64,000 nt of DNA from Sediminibacillus dalangtanensis (GCF_017792025.1 NZ_CP046956.1:868001-932000); one strand, 5' to 3'; numbered from the stretch's first letter, positions 8,639 to 18,618 are shown. The notes: a model not told the origin generated them from the letters alone. Numbers and translations: made by a program.

Positions 8639-9778
8639 GTGTCAGCAATTGTATTGATCATCATGATGATCGTAATAGGAGCAATTATTGGCGGATTGAC
8701 GAATTCGCTAGCGATTAAAATGTTGTTTCGTCCTTATGAGGCCAAATATCTTGGATCCTGGAAGCTTCCATTCACCCCTGGATTGATTCCAAAGCGAAGG
8801 GATGAGCTAGCCAGACAATTGGGACGCATGGTGGTAGAACACCTGCTGACCCCGTCTGGAATCAGAAAAAAGTTACAGCAGCCCCTCTTTCAAAAACAAC
8901 TGACCAGTTGGGCGCAAAAGGAAACAGCAAGCCTGCTTGACAGCAATGCAACCTTAAAAGAAGCATTGGCATCTGCAGGATTCACTGTGAACGAGCGGGA
9001 AGTCAGAGAGAAGATTGCCGAGCTGTCTGAGCAACAATATCGGGAGTTCATTTCGGCTATTCACGAAAAGACGTTGCATGATTTTTTGCCGCCGGAATGG
9101 GAACAAAAAATCAATAACGGAGTAAGCCGTGCTGGCGAATTCGCTCAGGATAAACTGGTGGAGTACTTATCGAGCGCGGAAGCAAAAAATAAAATAGGCG
9201 CAGTCGTGGAGAGTTATCTGGATGGGAAGGGTTTTTTCGGAAATATGATTTCCTCTTTTCTTGGGAATGAAGGACTTGCCGACAAAATTCAGCCATTACT
9301 TGTCGATTATGTCAGGTCGGAGGAGGCTGGTACGATCATCGAAAAAATGCTCGGCCAGGAAGTGGAACGCCTTTACTACCAGACAACGATCGGCGAACTT
9401 GAAGAAAAAGTGGGGGCAGATGAAATGGCTCGTGTGATCGGTCAAGTGGTTTCCCGGTCCGTTCCGGTCGACCGTTGGTTGAATAAAACTATACAGACAT
9501 GGACAGAACCTTTTAAACAGCAAGTCCTGACTAATATGGTTCCAAACGTGGTCGACAAAGTTTCCAGTGCTCTCGGCGATCGGATGGAAGGATTGATGGA
9601 CAGCCTCCACCTGGCCGAAATAGTTGAAAAAGAAGTAGAGGCATTTCCAACCAAAAGGATTGAGCAGCTAGTACTGGACATATCCAGGCGGGAGTTCAAG
9701 ATGATTACCTATCTGGGCGCATTGCTCGGAGGAGCGATTGGTTTTATACAGGGAATGATTGTGACGTTGTTGAATTAG
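8639..9778 (+). CDS. yheB: DUF445 membrane-anchored protein YheB
   Basis: A 379-residue DUF445 protein with hydrophobic segments at both ends (residues 2-22 and the last ~25) and a helical, charged middle, suggesting a hairpin anchored at both termini. The family motif NSLAIKMLFRPYEAKYLGSWKLPFTPGLIPKRRDELA follows the first membrane segment. It starts with GTG; GAGAGGTCG lies upstream. It is divergent from the YheC/D gene and upstream of yheA, as in B. subtilis. The molecular role is unknown. Confidence 0.9.
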   Translation: MSAIVLIIMMIVIGAIIGGLTNSLAIKMLFRPYEAKYLGSWKLPFTPGLIPKRRDELARQLGRMVVEHLLTPSGIRKKLQQPLFQKQLTSWAQKETASLLDSNATLKEALASAGFTVNEREVREKIAELSEQQYREFISAIHEKTLHDFLPPEWEQKINNGVSRAGEFAQDKLVEYLSSAEAKNKIGAVVESYLDGKGFFGNMISSFLGNEGLADKIQPLLVDYVRSEEAGTIIEKMLGQEVERLYYQTTIGELEEKVGADEMARVIGQVVSRSVPVDRWLNKTIQTWTEPFKQQVLTNMVPNVVDKVSSALGDRMEGLMDSLHLAEIVEKEVEAFPTKRIEQLVLDISRREFKMITYLGALLGGAIGFIQGMIVTLLN

Positions 9779-9880
9779 TGGAGTCCTCTATTTATCATCC
9801 CTATGACTATACATTGTATTTTAGGTTTGTTATAGTGGGGAAAGTAGCGTGAGAACGCAAAAATAGGAGGATTTTACAAA

Positions 9881-10237
9881 ATGGCAAATATTTATGACAG
9901 TGCCTACGATCTAGAAAAGGCAATCCGTGAAAGTGATGAATTTAAAGGGCTGAAACAAGCTTACGATAAGGTAATGGCCGATGAATCGGCAAAAAAAATG
10001 TTTGATGATTTCCGTACTACCCAAATGCAGCTTCAAGAAAAACAAATGCAAGGCCAGGAAATCACCGAAGAAGAAGTCGAGAAAGCAAAAGGTGTTGTAG
10101 AATTGGTCCAGCAACATCCGGAGATTTCCAAGCTGATGGAAGAAGAACAACGACTGAACGTTGTTATTAATGATGTAAGCAAAATCATTACGAAACCATT
10201 AGAAGAGCTGTACGGTAACCCGGATCAGCAGCAGTAA
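9881..10237 (+). CDS. yheA: YlbF/YmcA-family protein YheA
   Basis: A 118-residue all-helical protein of the YlbF/YmcA (Com_YlbF) family. Two long helices carry DSAYDLEKAIRESDEFKGLKQAYDKV and KMFDDFRTTQMQLQEKQMQGQEITEEEV. YlbF and YmcA themselves form a complex that affects RNase Y; YheA's own role is not established. A TAGGAGGATT site precedes the ATG, and a strong terminator follows. Confidence 0.93.
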   Translation: MANIYDSAYDLEKAIRESDEFKGLKQAYDKVMADESAKKMFDDFRTTQMQLQEKQMQGQEITEEEVEKAKGVVELVQQHPEISKLMEEEQRLNVVINDVSKIITKPLEELYGNPDQQQ

Positions 10238-10245
10238 GACACAGA

Positions 10246-10284
10246 AGCAGCCCCATCCTTGCTTTGATGGGGCTGCTTTTTTCC
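10246..10284 (+). terminator. Terminator of yheA
   Basis: AGCAGCCCCATC pairs perfectly with GATGGGGCTGCT across a short loop, followed by TTTTTCC. Confidence 0.92.
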
Positions 10285-10438
10285 TTTTATCAGAGCGTGT
10301 ACATTCCAGAGGCGTTATTGCTCCTTTACCCCTTCGAGTATTTCCTCTGTGTCCTGTCAGCACTGTGCAGGTGGCTTTGCTTTAACTTGCCGGAGGAGCT
10401 TGCACTTTTCTTATGGCTTAAAAGACGTGCAGAAGTTC

Positions 10439-10624
10439 TCAGCGATGAAACAATACAAGTTTTCCATCCGGAGAAATACAGCGGTGCGTGTAGTTGCTAT
10501 ATTCCAAATCTTCGAGTCGATTGGTCCCGATTTGTTCAGCATCTTTATCACTTGCTGCTTCGAAGGTTTCCTCCAGCAGTTTTTTTCCTTCTTGGTCAAA
10601 TACAGTTAGTACATAAGCTTTCAC
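10439..10624 (-). CDS. yhzC: Small protein YhzC
   Basis: A 61-residue protein starting VKAYVLTVFDQEGKKLLEETFEA and ending in a CISPDGKLVLFHR-like strand. It resembles B. subtilis YhzC, which sits in the same place next to yhaQP. A GTG start at 10624 has GGAGGG 7 bp upstream, much better than the longer frame from 10678. The fold looks alpha/beta and the function is unknown. Confidence 0.75.
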   Translation of the reverse strand: MKAYVLTVFDQEGKKLLEETFEAASDKDAEQIGTNRLEDLEYSNYTHRCISPDGKLVLFHR

Positions 10625-11037
10625 TAATGACCCTCCTACATGATGATTCCGTATACTTATTCTTTGTAACCCGGCCAAATTCCTTTAAGAATACAGTTTT
10701 TTAACAGGTTATTGCTTTTGTCCCAGAAACAGCAAGTAACATTATGGAAATTCACTTCCCTTCTTGCTAATCTCTTCGCAATTGTTTCGGTTGTTAGAAA
10801 ATAGGTGTGCTTGTTGTATAGTGTCTTTCTGCAGTCTCGGCTTAAGGAACATCCAAAGAGTTTTGGTTACTTTCTATTTTATGTCCATTGGGACTAAAGC
10901 AACTTAAACGATAAGTGGTTGTGGATAAAAATAACCTATAACCCTATACCCTTTCAACAGAAAAATATATAATGAAAACGGAACTTTTCGATTAGATAGT
11001 ACGTAAATACAGGGGAGATGGGGAGAGGAGATGTTCT
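10625..11037. other. Intergenic gap before yhaQ
   Basis: About 410 bp of AT-rich DNA between divergent yhzC and yhaQ. A TATAAT at 10968-10973 could be a -10 box for yhaQ, but the -35 candidate 17 bp upstream (TATACC) is poor. No repeat, RNA structure or gene was recognised. Confidence 0.4.
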
Positions 11038-11937
11038 ATGACATTAAAAATCAGTAATGTTACCAAGCGTTTTGGCAACTTCACAGCAGTCGACAATCTG
11101 TCACTTGAGATTCCGGAAGGCCAGATTTTCGGTTTTCTGGGTGCTAATGGAGCAGGTAAAACGACAACATTCCGGATGATACTCGGGCTGCTGGATATTA
11201 CAGAGGGCAGTATCGATTGGGATGGCAAAAAAATCAATTACAGCAACAGTGATGCAATCGGATATTTACCCGAAGAGCGTGGTTTATATCCCAAGCTGAC
11301 GGTCAAAGACCAAATTATTTATCTTGGCCGGCTGCGCGGCATGCAAAAAAATGAAATCGTCGCTGAATTAAAAGGGTGGCTAGAAAAGTTTCGTGTCCCT
11401 GCTTATTTAGATAAAAAAATCGAGGAACTATCAAAGGGGAACCAGCAAAAAATACAATTTATTTCCGCCGTCATTCACCGGCCCAAGTTGCTGATACTGG
11501 ATGAGCCGTTCTCCGGCCTTGATCCAGTCAATGTGGAAATGCTTAAGCAGGCTGTAGTGGACTTGAAAAGTAAAGGAACTTCGATTGTGTTTTCATCCCA
11601 CCGGATGGAGCATGTAGAAGAGCTTTGTGAGTATTTATGCATCATGCAGCATGGCAGTCCGGTCGTTCATGGCTCCTTAAAAGAAATCAAGCGTGCATTT
11701 GGCAAGAAAAAACTATTTATTCATGCTGATTTTGACTTGGCATTCTTAAAGGATCTTGCCGGTGTCGTTCATTATAAAGCAACGACAGAAGGATGCGAGC
11801 TGCAAATCAATGATGAAGCGGTATCACAGGAAGTGCTGACTGCCCTTCACGATCGAGGGTTTGTGAGAAAATTCGCTCTTGAAGAGCCGTCCTTAAACGA
11901 TATTTTTATTGAGAAAGCAGGTGCATCTTATGAATAA
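11038..11937 (+). CDS. yhaQ: ABC transporter ATPase YhaQ (NatA-like)
   Basis: A 299-residue ABC ATPase that pairs with YhaP. Walker A GANGAGKTT (residues 35-43), signature LSKGNQQK, Walker B LLILDEPFSGLDP and the switch histidine in SSHRMEH are intact. The C-terminal ~80 residues are the DUF4162-type extension common in NatA-like ATPases. The family exports Na+ or unknown substrates; the substrate here is inferred only by similarity. The stop overlaps the yhaP start by 8 bp, implying translational coupling. Confidence 0.9.
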   Translation: MTLKISNVTKRFGNFTAVDNLSLEIPEGQIFGFLGANGAGKTTTFRMILGLLDITEGSIDWDGKKINYSNSDAIGYLPEERGLYPKLTVKDQIIYLGRLRGMQKNEIVAELKGWLEKFRVPAYLDKKIEELSKGNQQKIQFISAVIHRPKLLILDEPFSGLDPVNVEMLKQAVVDLKSKGTSIVFSSHRMEHVEELCEYLCIMQHGSPVVHGSLKEIKRAFGKKKLFIHADFDLAFLKDLAGVVHYKATTEGCELQINDEAVSQEVLTALHDRGFVRKFALEEPSLNDIFIEKAGASYE

Positions 11938-13180
11938 ATTTTGGATCGTTTTGTCCCATACATACATGACCCGTTTCAAAACGAAGTCATTTTTGATCAC
12001 CAATATCATCGCTTTACTTGTTATCGTGGGAATGGCCAATATCACTTCGATTATCGATTTGTTTGATAGTGAGGAAAATAGAGAAGTAGCGGTTCTCGAT
12101 GAAACAGGAGAGATCTTTACTTCGCTAAAAGAGAGTGTGGAAAACACGGCTTCTGATGTTACGCTGGAACAATATGAAGGAACAGCAGAAGAAGCAAAAG
12201 AGGCTGTTGAGGCAGAAGATTATGAGGCCTTTCTTTCAATAAGCTATGACGAACAAAACTTGCCGCAGGCTTCCTATTACGCTAACCAAATTGCCTCATC
12301 TGAACTTAGCAACACGTTGGAGCAACAATTACAGCAGATCAAAGTAGCAATGGCGACGAACAATGCAGGAATCGATCAGTCGCAGCTTGAGGAAATTTAT
12401 CAACCAGTGGCATTTGAAGCAGTGGCATTGCAAGAGAGCGCAAAAACAGAGGAAGAATTGAGTGAGGCACGCGGTCTCGTGTATATTATCTTGTTTTTGC
12501 TTTATATCTCGGTGATAACATATGGCAATATGATCGCTATGGATATTGCCAATGAAAAGACATCACGGGTCATGGAAATTTTGATTTCCAGTGCTTCGCC
12601 AGTGAGTCAGATGTTTGCCAAGATACTTGGGATAGCACTGCTCGGTTTGACCCAAGTCGGTTTGTTTATTGTCGTCGGTTATATCGTCCTGCAACAAAAA
12701 CAATCTGAAATGACAGGTGGCGTGTTTGAATACTTTGGCCTGTCTGGAGTGACGGCTTCCACTTTTATCTATGCAATTGTATTTTTTGTTCTTGGTTATT
12801 TGTTGTATGCGACGCTGGCGGCGATGCTCGGTTCCCTCGTCAGCCGCATCGAGGATGTACAGCAATTGATGATGCCGATGATATTCCTGGTGATGATTGC
12901 CTTTTTCATCGCTATGTTCGGTTTAAATGTGCCTGAATCCAGTTTCGTGACAGTCACTTCTTATATCCCGTTTTTCACTCCGATGTTGATGTTCCTGCGA
13001 GTGGGCATGCTGGATGTTCCAGCATGGGAGGTTGCCTTGTCGATCGTCATCATGCTTGCTTCGATTGGTTTGCTAGCGGCGTTGGGAGCCCGGGTTTATC
13101 GCGGAGGTGTTTTGATGTACGGCAAAGCATCTTCGTTAAAAGACTTTAAAAAAGCTTTACAGCTTTCCAAAAAATCCTGA
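11930..13180 (+). CDS. yhaP: ABC-2 type permease YhaP (NatB-like)
   Basis: A 416-residue ABC-2 permease partner of YhaQ. One N-terminal membrane segment (about residues 15-37) is followed by an extracytoplasmic acidic domain of ~130 residues, then five to six further membrane segments from about residue 180. NEKTSRVMEILISSASP is the conserved coupling helix region of NatB/CcmB-type permeases. The ATG at 11930 is inside the yhaQ 3' end; the longer frame starts in an implausible stretch. Confidence 0.88.
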   Translation: MNKFWIVLSHTYMTRFKTKSFLITNIIALLVIVGMANITSIIDLFDSEENREVAVLDETGEIFTSLKESVENTASDVTLEQYEGTAEEAKEAVEAEDYEAFLSISYDEQNLPQASYYANQIASSELSNTLEQQLQQIKVAMATNNAGIDQSQLEEIYQPVAFEAVALQESAKTEEELSEARGLVYIILFLLYISVITYGNMIAMDIANEKTSRVMEILISSASPVSQMFAKILGIALLGLTQVGLFIVVGYIVLQQKQSEMTGGVFEYFGLSGVTASTFIYAIVFFVLGYLLYATLAAMLGSLVSRIEDVQQLMMPMIFLVMIAFFIAMFGLNVPESSFVTVTSYIPFFTPMLMFLRVGMLDVPAWEVALSIVIMLASIGLLAALGARVYRGGVLMYGKASSLKDFKKALQLSKKS

Positions 13181-13351
13181 CACGTTTTCCGGGAAGGCTC
13201 TAACATCATTTGAAAGAGGCAGGAGTATCCTATAAATCCACTTGCAAAATCAAACGATAACAGGATAAGAAGATGATAAGTACTTCTTATGCATTCGGTA
13301 GATTACGCGATGGAAGAAGCGGCGAAGGAAAGTGAAGTTTTTTAGGTAGGC

Positions 13352-13490
13352 TTTCTTTCATTCTGTTGTTTGATGTGTGCTTTAAATCGCTGCGTCAAGA
13401 TACTGTGCCTTCTCGGGCACGGCTTCAAATTCCTCCGAAAGCATAAACCTGCGGACAGCGAAGTGCCTTGCGGAGTGGATATCATTGGGG
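13352..13490. repeat. Degenerate fragment of the composite repeat
   Basis: TTCTGTTGTTTGATGTGTGCTTTAAATCGCTGCG is followed by CGGGCACGGCTTCA, resembling pieces of the elements at 6488 and 57009. It has decayed in order and pairing. No gene is supported. Confidence 0.55.
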
Positions 13491-13548
13491 AGAACGGTTT
13501 ATTTTTTGTCAAGTTCATTGCAGGTTGGAGTAAAAATCAAAAAAGAAA

Positions 13549-13656
13549 GAGGCCTGGACAAAGCATGGCCACCAAAGCAAAAACCGAGCGAATTCTAACT
13601 GTCAATCAAATTCGTTCGGTTTTTATTTGGGTCACGATGCTTTTGTTCCAGGCTCT
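13549..13656. repeat. Palindromic form of the GAGCCTGGGAC repeat
   Basis: About 108 bp read as one long imperfect hairpin: GAGGCCTGGACAAAGCATGGCC...ACCGAGCGAAT on the left, and ATTCGTTCGG...GGTCACGATGC...CCAGGCTC on the right. This shows that the single arms elsewhere are halves of a palindrome. Confidence 0.75.
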
Positions 13657-13826
13657 TTACTTTATGCTTTCGTTCAGCCCCTATTATCATTGGCTGATTT
13701 CGAACAGGCTATCTTTCGTTCGTTATCGTAGTTGGAAGTCGCAATTCATCTTCAAAACGAACGTGCATTCGGCTTTTGGATTTGCTAAAATAAAGATATA
13801 TAGTCAACTGGGAAAGGGAAATGTAT

Positions 13827-15059
13827 ATGGCAAAGGAAAAAATATCATTTTTACATAGTGCCGATTTGCATTTGGACAGTCCGTTCAAAGGTTTGGGAAA
13901 CGTACCCGGAGGTGTTTTTGAAGAAATCAGAGGAAGTACGTTTGGTGCTTTGGAAGCGCTTGTCCGACTGGCAATCGAAAAGCATGTCGACTTTGTTTTG
14001 ATCGCCGGGGATGTGTTTGATGAAAATCAGCACAGTCTGTTTGCAAGAATGCAGTTAAAGGCGGCTTTTGAGAAGTTGGACGTTCACCACATTGAAGTTT
14101 TCTTATCCTATGGAAATCATGACTTCACAGAAGGCAGCCAGTTTATTGATCAATTTCCTGAAAATGTCCATGTATTTTCCGACCAGCAGGTCCGTTCGAT
14201 TCCTTTTCGGAAAAATGGCGAGACTGCTGCTAATATTTATGGTTTCAGTTACCGGGAAAGGGCGGTCACGAAGAATAAAACGCAGGAATACACCGTACAA
14301 GGAACAGCACCGTATCATATCGCCATGCTGCACGGTAGTCTTCACAGTAACAAAGAGCATGATGTTTATGCTCCTTTCCACTTGCGGGACCTGACGGAAA
14401 AGGAGTTTGATTATTGGGCGCTGGGACATATTCATACTCGTGACATCTTAAACCAATTCCCTCCGGTCGTCTACCCAGGGAACATTCAGGGACGCTCAAA
14501 AAAAGAATCAGGTGAAAAAGGCTGTTACCATGTAGAGTTAAAAGACGGAGAGGCAGAACTGACTTTTCACCCGTTGCAGCAAATACGGTTTGAAAGCATC
14601 AAAGTGGATGTTTCCTCATGCAAAGATCCCCAAGAGATGGTTCCGGTGATGGAAGGGCACTTGGAGGAGTGTAAAAATCGTTATGGAAAAGCGATTCTCC
14701 ACGCCATTTTTTTCAGCAATCAACCTGTCCTTCAGGACTGGCATCAGACTGGGTATCTGGATGAAACAGTTGACTTTTGTAATGAAATCGATCGAATCGA
14801 CAATAAATGGGCTTACATACAAGGATACTCGGTTCATGTTGAACATAGCTGGAACCGGGAGGAGCTGGAGAAGGGGCACCATTTTGCCGGTGAATTGGCA
14901 AAAAGGTTTCAGGAGACAGACAATATCACCCGTTATTTACAGCCGCTCATGCATCACCGCAAGGCAAGAAAGTATCTTTCCGGATTTTCGGAAGAAGAGC
15001 AGTCGGAAATCAAACAGATGGCAGAAAACTTGTTGATGAACCAGTTTTTAAAGAAATGA
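13827..15059 (+). CDS. yhaO: DNA repair exonuclease YhaO (SbcD/Mre11-like)
   Basis: A 410-residue calcineurin-like phosphoesterase of the SbcD/Mre11 type. The metal-binding motifs appear in order: HSADLHLD (10-17), IAGDVFDEN, SYGNHDF, a lone histidine in MLHGSLH, and ALGHIHTRD. It is immediately followed by the SbcC/Rad50-like YhaN, so the two probably form a nuclease-ATPase complex acting on DNA ends. I prefer the ATG at 13827 because GGGAAAGGG is only 2 bp before the ATG at 13821. Confidence 0.9.
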   Translation: MAKEKISFLHSADLHLDSPFKGLGNVPGGVFEEIRGSTFGALEALVRLAIEKHVDFVLIAGDVFDENQHSLFARMQLKAAFEKLDVHHIEVFLSYGNHDFTEGSQFIDQFPENVHVFSDQQVRSIPFRKNGETAANIYGFSYRERAVTKNKTQEYTVQGTAPYHIAMLHGSLHSNKEHDVYAPFHLRDLTEKEFDYWALGHIHTRDILNQFPPVVYPGNIQGRSKKESGEKGCYHVELKDGEAELTFHPLQQIRFESIKVDVSSCKDPQEMVPVMEGHLEECKNRYGKAILHAIFFSNQPVLQDWHQTGYLDETVDFCNEIDRIDNKWAYIQGYSVHVEHSWNREELEKGHHFAGELAKRFQETDNITRYLQPLMHHRKARKYLSGFSEEEQSEIKQMAENLLMNQFLKK

Positions 15060-15069
15060 GGGAGACGCA

Positions 15070-18012
15070 ATGAAGCTGTTAGCAGCCCATATCTATGGAT
15101 TCGGTAAATGGCAGGACTTCCGTGTTAAGTTCCCGGAGGAAAACCTGTTCCTTATCAGTGGGCCCAATGAGTCCGGCAAGTCGACAATCCGGCAGTTCCT
15201 GTTGTTTATCCTATTCGGCCTCCCGCCGAAGCAGCGTGAATTTTTTCGACCAAAAACCGGCGGAAAAATCGGAGGGAGGTTAAAGCTGTGGACAGAAGAA
15301 GCAGGTATGTTTTATATTGAACGAACTCATGAAAAACAAAGTGGAGAGGCCGTTTGCTACCTCCCTGACGGAAGCGTCAAGGGGAGTGACTGGTGGAGCA
15401 AACAGTTAAAAGGAATGAACCGGGAAAGTTTTGAATCCGTGTTCTCGTTTGATGCCGATGACTTAATGAAACTGCATGCCATGAAGGCGGATGAGCTCGG
15501 AGAACTTCTTCTTGGCGTAGGAATGACCGGAACGGACAAAATATATTCTATTGAAAAACAATTGGAAAATGAGTTGGACAAGCGGTTCAAGCCGCATGGA
15601 AAGAACCCGGAAATAAACAGCCAGCTGAACAAATTAGCATCAATGCAGCAAGAGTGGATTCAGTTGCAGGAGCAGGAGGAATCCTACCAGCAGCAAAAAA
15701 AAGCAGAAACTGAACTGGTAAGCTATCTAGAAATGATACAGCGGGATTTAGAGGATGCAAAAGCGGTAAGGACGAAACAAGAAAAACTAGTGCAGGCTTT
15801 GCCGATTCTTTACATGCTTGCAGAAGAAGAAGGCAAATGGACCCAACTACCTGAAACAGACCACTTTCCGGAAAATGGTCTGGAGCGTTATGAGTATCTT
15901 CAGGAGCAGCTGCTGCCATTACGGAGCAGGTTGGCGGTATTGGAAAGCAACGAACGGGAGTACCGGCAAGAAATATGGACACTTCACCAGCAATTATGGC
16001 CGAAAGAGAAACTGGAAAGGGCAGAGGCATTAGGTGCTGATTATGAAACGTATCAGCAGCAGGCAAGCCAGTTAGATTATCTGAAACAGATGAGGAAAAA
16101 AGCGGTCACAGAATTAAAGCAGCAGGTAAACGACCTTCATCTTGATTTCAATTGGGAGCAACTTGGTTCTCTTTCTATGCCTTTTCACCTCGAGGACAGC
16201 TGGCATCAAATAAAAGAGGCAGAGCAGCAGGTGGAAGCAGAATGGGAGAGCATTGAACGGGAAGAACGAAGTACAGAGGAACAGCTGCGTTCTTTGCGGG
16301 AAGAGCAGAGAAGATTGGATACGGGGATACTCGAGGAATCAAAAGCTGTAGAACTACAGCAAATGATAGATGAAAAACGTACGCAGAAGTATGTTGAGTC
16401 GTCTAATAGGAATCCGGTGTTTCCTGACCAGTTTGACCAATGGCGGAAGAGGCAGGCATGGACGTTGTTGGGTGCAACAGCAATAGGTGCCGTGTTGTTA
16501 GGGACAGCAGCATTCCTGTCCGATATAAAAAGCTTTTATGCGATTGGTCTTATTTTGTTTCTGGTTGGAATGGTTCCGGTCTGGAGGACGAGAAGGCTGC
16601 CCGATCCTGCTTCAGAGCGTGAACCGGTTACTTTGCGATGGACGGAGACTGATTACAAGGAGGCCGAAGAGAAGCTTCGCCGTCATTATCAGATTTTGGA
16701 TGAACAGCATTCCATCAACGGCCAAATCAAACAGCGGTCGCTTCAGTTATTGAAGCTTTCCGAAAGGAAAAAATTCATCCAAGAAAAACAACTACAGGTT
16801 GAACGACAAATCAGAGAACAAAAAAGCCAATATCCTTTTCTCACCGATGTGGCCCCGGCTTATTGGCCGAAACTGTACCATAAATTGAATGCCTGTATGG
16901 AAAAATACCATTCTCTTATACGCTTAGATCAGGAGCAAGATGAGCTCATCCAACAGATGGAGGATTACAGAAAAACGTTAACGGTCTTTTTTAAAGAGGA
17001 TGGGTTGGATGAAGCCGATAAAACCAGCGACTTTGTTCATTTACTCCTTGAACAGCTGGAAACACAAAGACAAATCAGGCAGACGCTCTCGCAGTATGAG
17101 GAATGGTTGGAAAGAACCATAAGGGAGAGGGAACGACTCTTGGAGGAAATGCAGCCTTATGAACAGGACACGGTCTTGTTATTCAAGACGGCAGGTGTTC
17201 AAAATGAAGAAGAATTCCGGCGTCTTGGAAGGCAACAACAAGAGGCACATTCAATTAGGGGGAAAATGGACAGCTGCCGCAGTCAACTTGCTCCGCTTCT
17301 GTCAAGGAACGAGATCAGCCATTACCTTGACAATTTGCCCAGTCAGGCGGAAGCAGAACAAGGGTTGGAACAAATCGAGAACAAATTGGAAGAGTTGGAA
17401 TCCAGAATGGATGCATCCAGGCAACAGTTAGCGGACATCCGCTCCAAAATCAGTGGAATGGAGCGGTCGGAACATTTTTCTCAATTCAAGCACCAGTATT
17501 CCGGGGAAATTGAACAGCTGAAAAAACAAGTCAAACAATGGGCAGTTTACCAAACGGCCAAAGAAATTCTGGCCGAGACAAAACGGAGTTATCAGCAGGA
17601 TTACTTACCCCACACACTCAAGGCAGCTGCTGCTCACTTCCATAAATTGACGGACGGAAAGTATGCGGACATTTTTCCTCCCAAAGAAGGCCGTCCATTT
17701 TCCGTATCAGACCAGGAAGGGTTCAGATATGCCGTGGAAGAACTTTCTAAGGGGACAGCCGATCAACTCTACGTATCCCTTCGACTTGCTTTAAGCAGCG
17801 TGTATCAAGCAGAAAAAATGCCTTTTTTTATTGATGATGCCTTTGTCCATTTTGATCAAAAACGAGAAGAGGAATTTGGCAGCATTCTCAAAAACATTGC
17901 TGACCAACAACAACAGATTATTCTATTTTCAAGCAGCAAATCTATTCAAAAGAGCTTGGAAGAGGTACCTGTTATCGATTTAGAAAATAGAGAAGTAATG
18001 GAATTAGCATAA
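15070..18012 (+). CDS. yhaN: SbcC/Rad50-like ATPase YhaN
   Basis: A 980-residue AAA ATPase of the YhaN family. Walker A GPNESGKST sits at residues 31-39. Long coiled coils fill the middle. The C-terminal lobe carries the signature-like LSKGTADQLYVSLRLAL and Walker B FFIDDAFVHFD. An unusual feature is a pair of hydrophobic segments near residues 460-505, which could anchor the coiled-coil arm at the membrane. It starts 10 bp after yhaO. A zinc-hook CxxC is not seen. The role is inferred as DNA-end or structure maintenance together with YhaO. Confidence 0.9.
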   Translation: MKLLAAHIYGFGKWQDFRVKFPEENLFLISGPNESGKSTIRQFLLFILFGLPPKQREFFRPKTGGKIGGRLKLWTEEAGMFYIERTHEKQSGEAVCYLPDGSVKGSDWWSKQLKGMNRESFESVFSFDADDLMKLHAMKADELGELLLGVGMTGTDKIYSIEKQLENELDKRFKPHGKNPEINSQLNKLASMQQEWIQLQEQEESYQQQKKAETELVSYLEMIQRDLEDAKAVRTKQEKLVQALPILYMLAEEEGKWTQLPETDHFPENGLERYEYLQEQLLPLRSRLAVLESNEREYRQEIWTLHQQLWPKEKLERAEALGADYETYQQQASQLDYLKQMRKKAVTELKQQVNDLHLDFNWEQLGSLSMPFHLEDSWHQIKEAEQQVEAEWESIEREERSTEEQLRSLREEQRRLDTGILEESKAVELQQMIDEKRTQKYVESSNRNPVFPDQFDQWRKRQAWTLLGATAIGAVLLGTAAFLSDIKSFYAIGLILFLVGMVPVWRTRRLPDPASEREPVTLRWTETDYKEAEEKLRRHYQILDEQHSINGQIKQRSLQLLKLSERKKFIQEKQLQVERQIREQKSQYPFLTDVAPAYWPKLYHKLNACMEKYHSLIRLDQEQDELIQQMEDYRKTLTVFFKEDGLDEADKTSDFVHLLLEQLETQRQIRQTLSQYEEWLERTIRERERLLEEMQPYEQDTVLLFKTAGVQNEEEFRRLGRQQQEAHSIRGKMDSCRSQLAPLLSRNEISHYLDNLPSQAEAEQGLEQIENKLEELESRMDASRQQLADIRSKISGMERSEHFSQFKHQYSGEIEQLKKQVKQWAVYQTAKEILAETKRSYQQDYLPHTLKAAAAHFHKLTDGKYADIFPPKEGRPFSVSDQEGFRYAVEELSKGTADQLYVSLRLALSSVYQAEKMPFFIDDAFVHFDQKREEEFGSILKNIADQQQQIILFSSSKSIQKSLEEVPVIDLENREVMELA

Positions 18013-18065
18013 TCGGCAAAGGAATGATAAAATAACTGAAGATAAAGTGGTTGGAGGGTATTCCA

Positions 18066-18611
18066 TTGCCAAATAGTGACAAATCAAGCGAATGGTCTGA
18101 GTATGAAGAAACCATTGAAAAGTTTATACAAGTGATTGCAAAAAACATGAACCTTTACGGGATTACTTCATCAGTAGGACGTCTATACGGTGCCTTGTAT
18201 TTTGCAGAAGAACCGATGACACTGGATGATATGCGTGACGCGCTGGAGATGAGCAAGACAAGTATGTCGACAGGAGTCAGATCATTGGCTGAGATGAAAA
18301 TGGTTCAGCCGGCATATAAAAAAGGGGTAAGGAAGGACTTGTATAAATCAGAAGAGGATTGGTATAAATCCTTCACTTCTTTGTTCGGGAACAGGTGGCG
18401 TCACCATACGGAAACAAACATTGAAGAAGCGGAAGAAGCTATTCATGAGCTGGAGCTGATTCGAGACCAGACCGAAGACGATCATTTAAAGCAGAAAATA
18501 GCCGACGATATCGACAGGCTGAAATACGCCCAAAACTATTATCGCTGGCTGATGAAATTCATCCAGGTCGTCGAATCCGGTGAAATTTTCAAGTACGTCC
18601 CAAAGCACTAG
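18066..18611 (+). CDS. GbsR/MarR-family transcriptional regulator
   Basis: A 181-residue winged-helix protein of the GbsR family. The DNA-binding region is YFAEEPMTLDDMRDALEMSKTSMSTGVRSLAEMKMVQPAYKKGVRKDLYKSE, nearly the same signature as the second family member at 25330. The C-terminal third is helical and probably dimerises. I favour the TTG at 18066, 8 bp after GGAGG, over the TTG at 18051 that contains the ribosome site. It sits 53 bp after yhaN with its own terminator. Family members respond to choline or osmolytes; the targets here are unknown. Confidence 0.85.
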   Translation: MPNSDKSSEWSEYEETIEKFIQVIAKNMNLYGITSSVGRLYGALYFAEEPMTLDDMRDALEMSKTSMSTGVRSLAEMKMVQPAYKKGVRKDLYKSEEDWYKSFTSLFGNRWRHHTETNIEEAEEAIHELELIRDQTEDDHLKQKIADDIDRLKYAQNYYRWLMKFIQVVESGEIFKYVPKH

Positions 18612-18618
18612 GTATTCC

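Noticed and set aside
10264-10704. 146-codon plus-strand frame
   Set aside because: It runs antisense to yhzC, which has a strong ribosome site and a recognisable protein; the plus frame has no family features.
13370-13858. 162-codon frame upstream of yhaO
   Set aside because: It lies across decayed repeats and the palindrome at 13549, with no coding signature.
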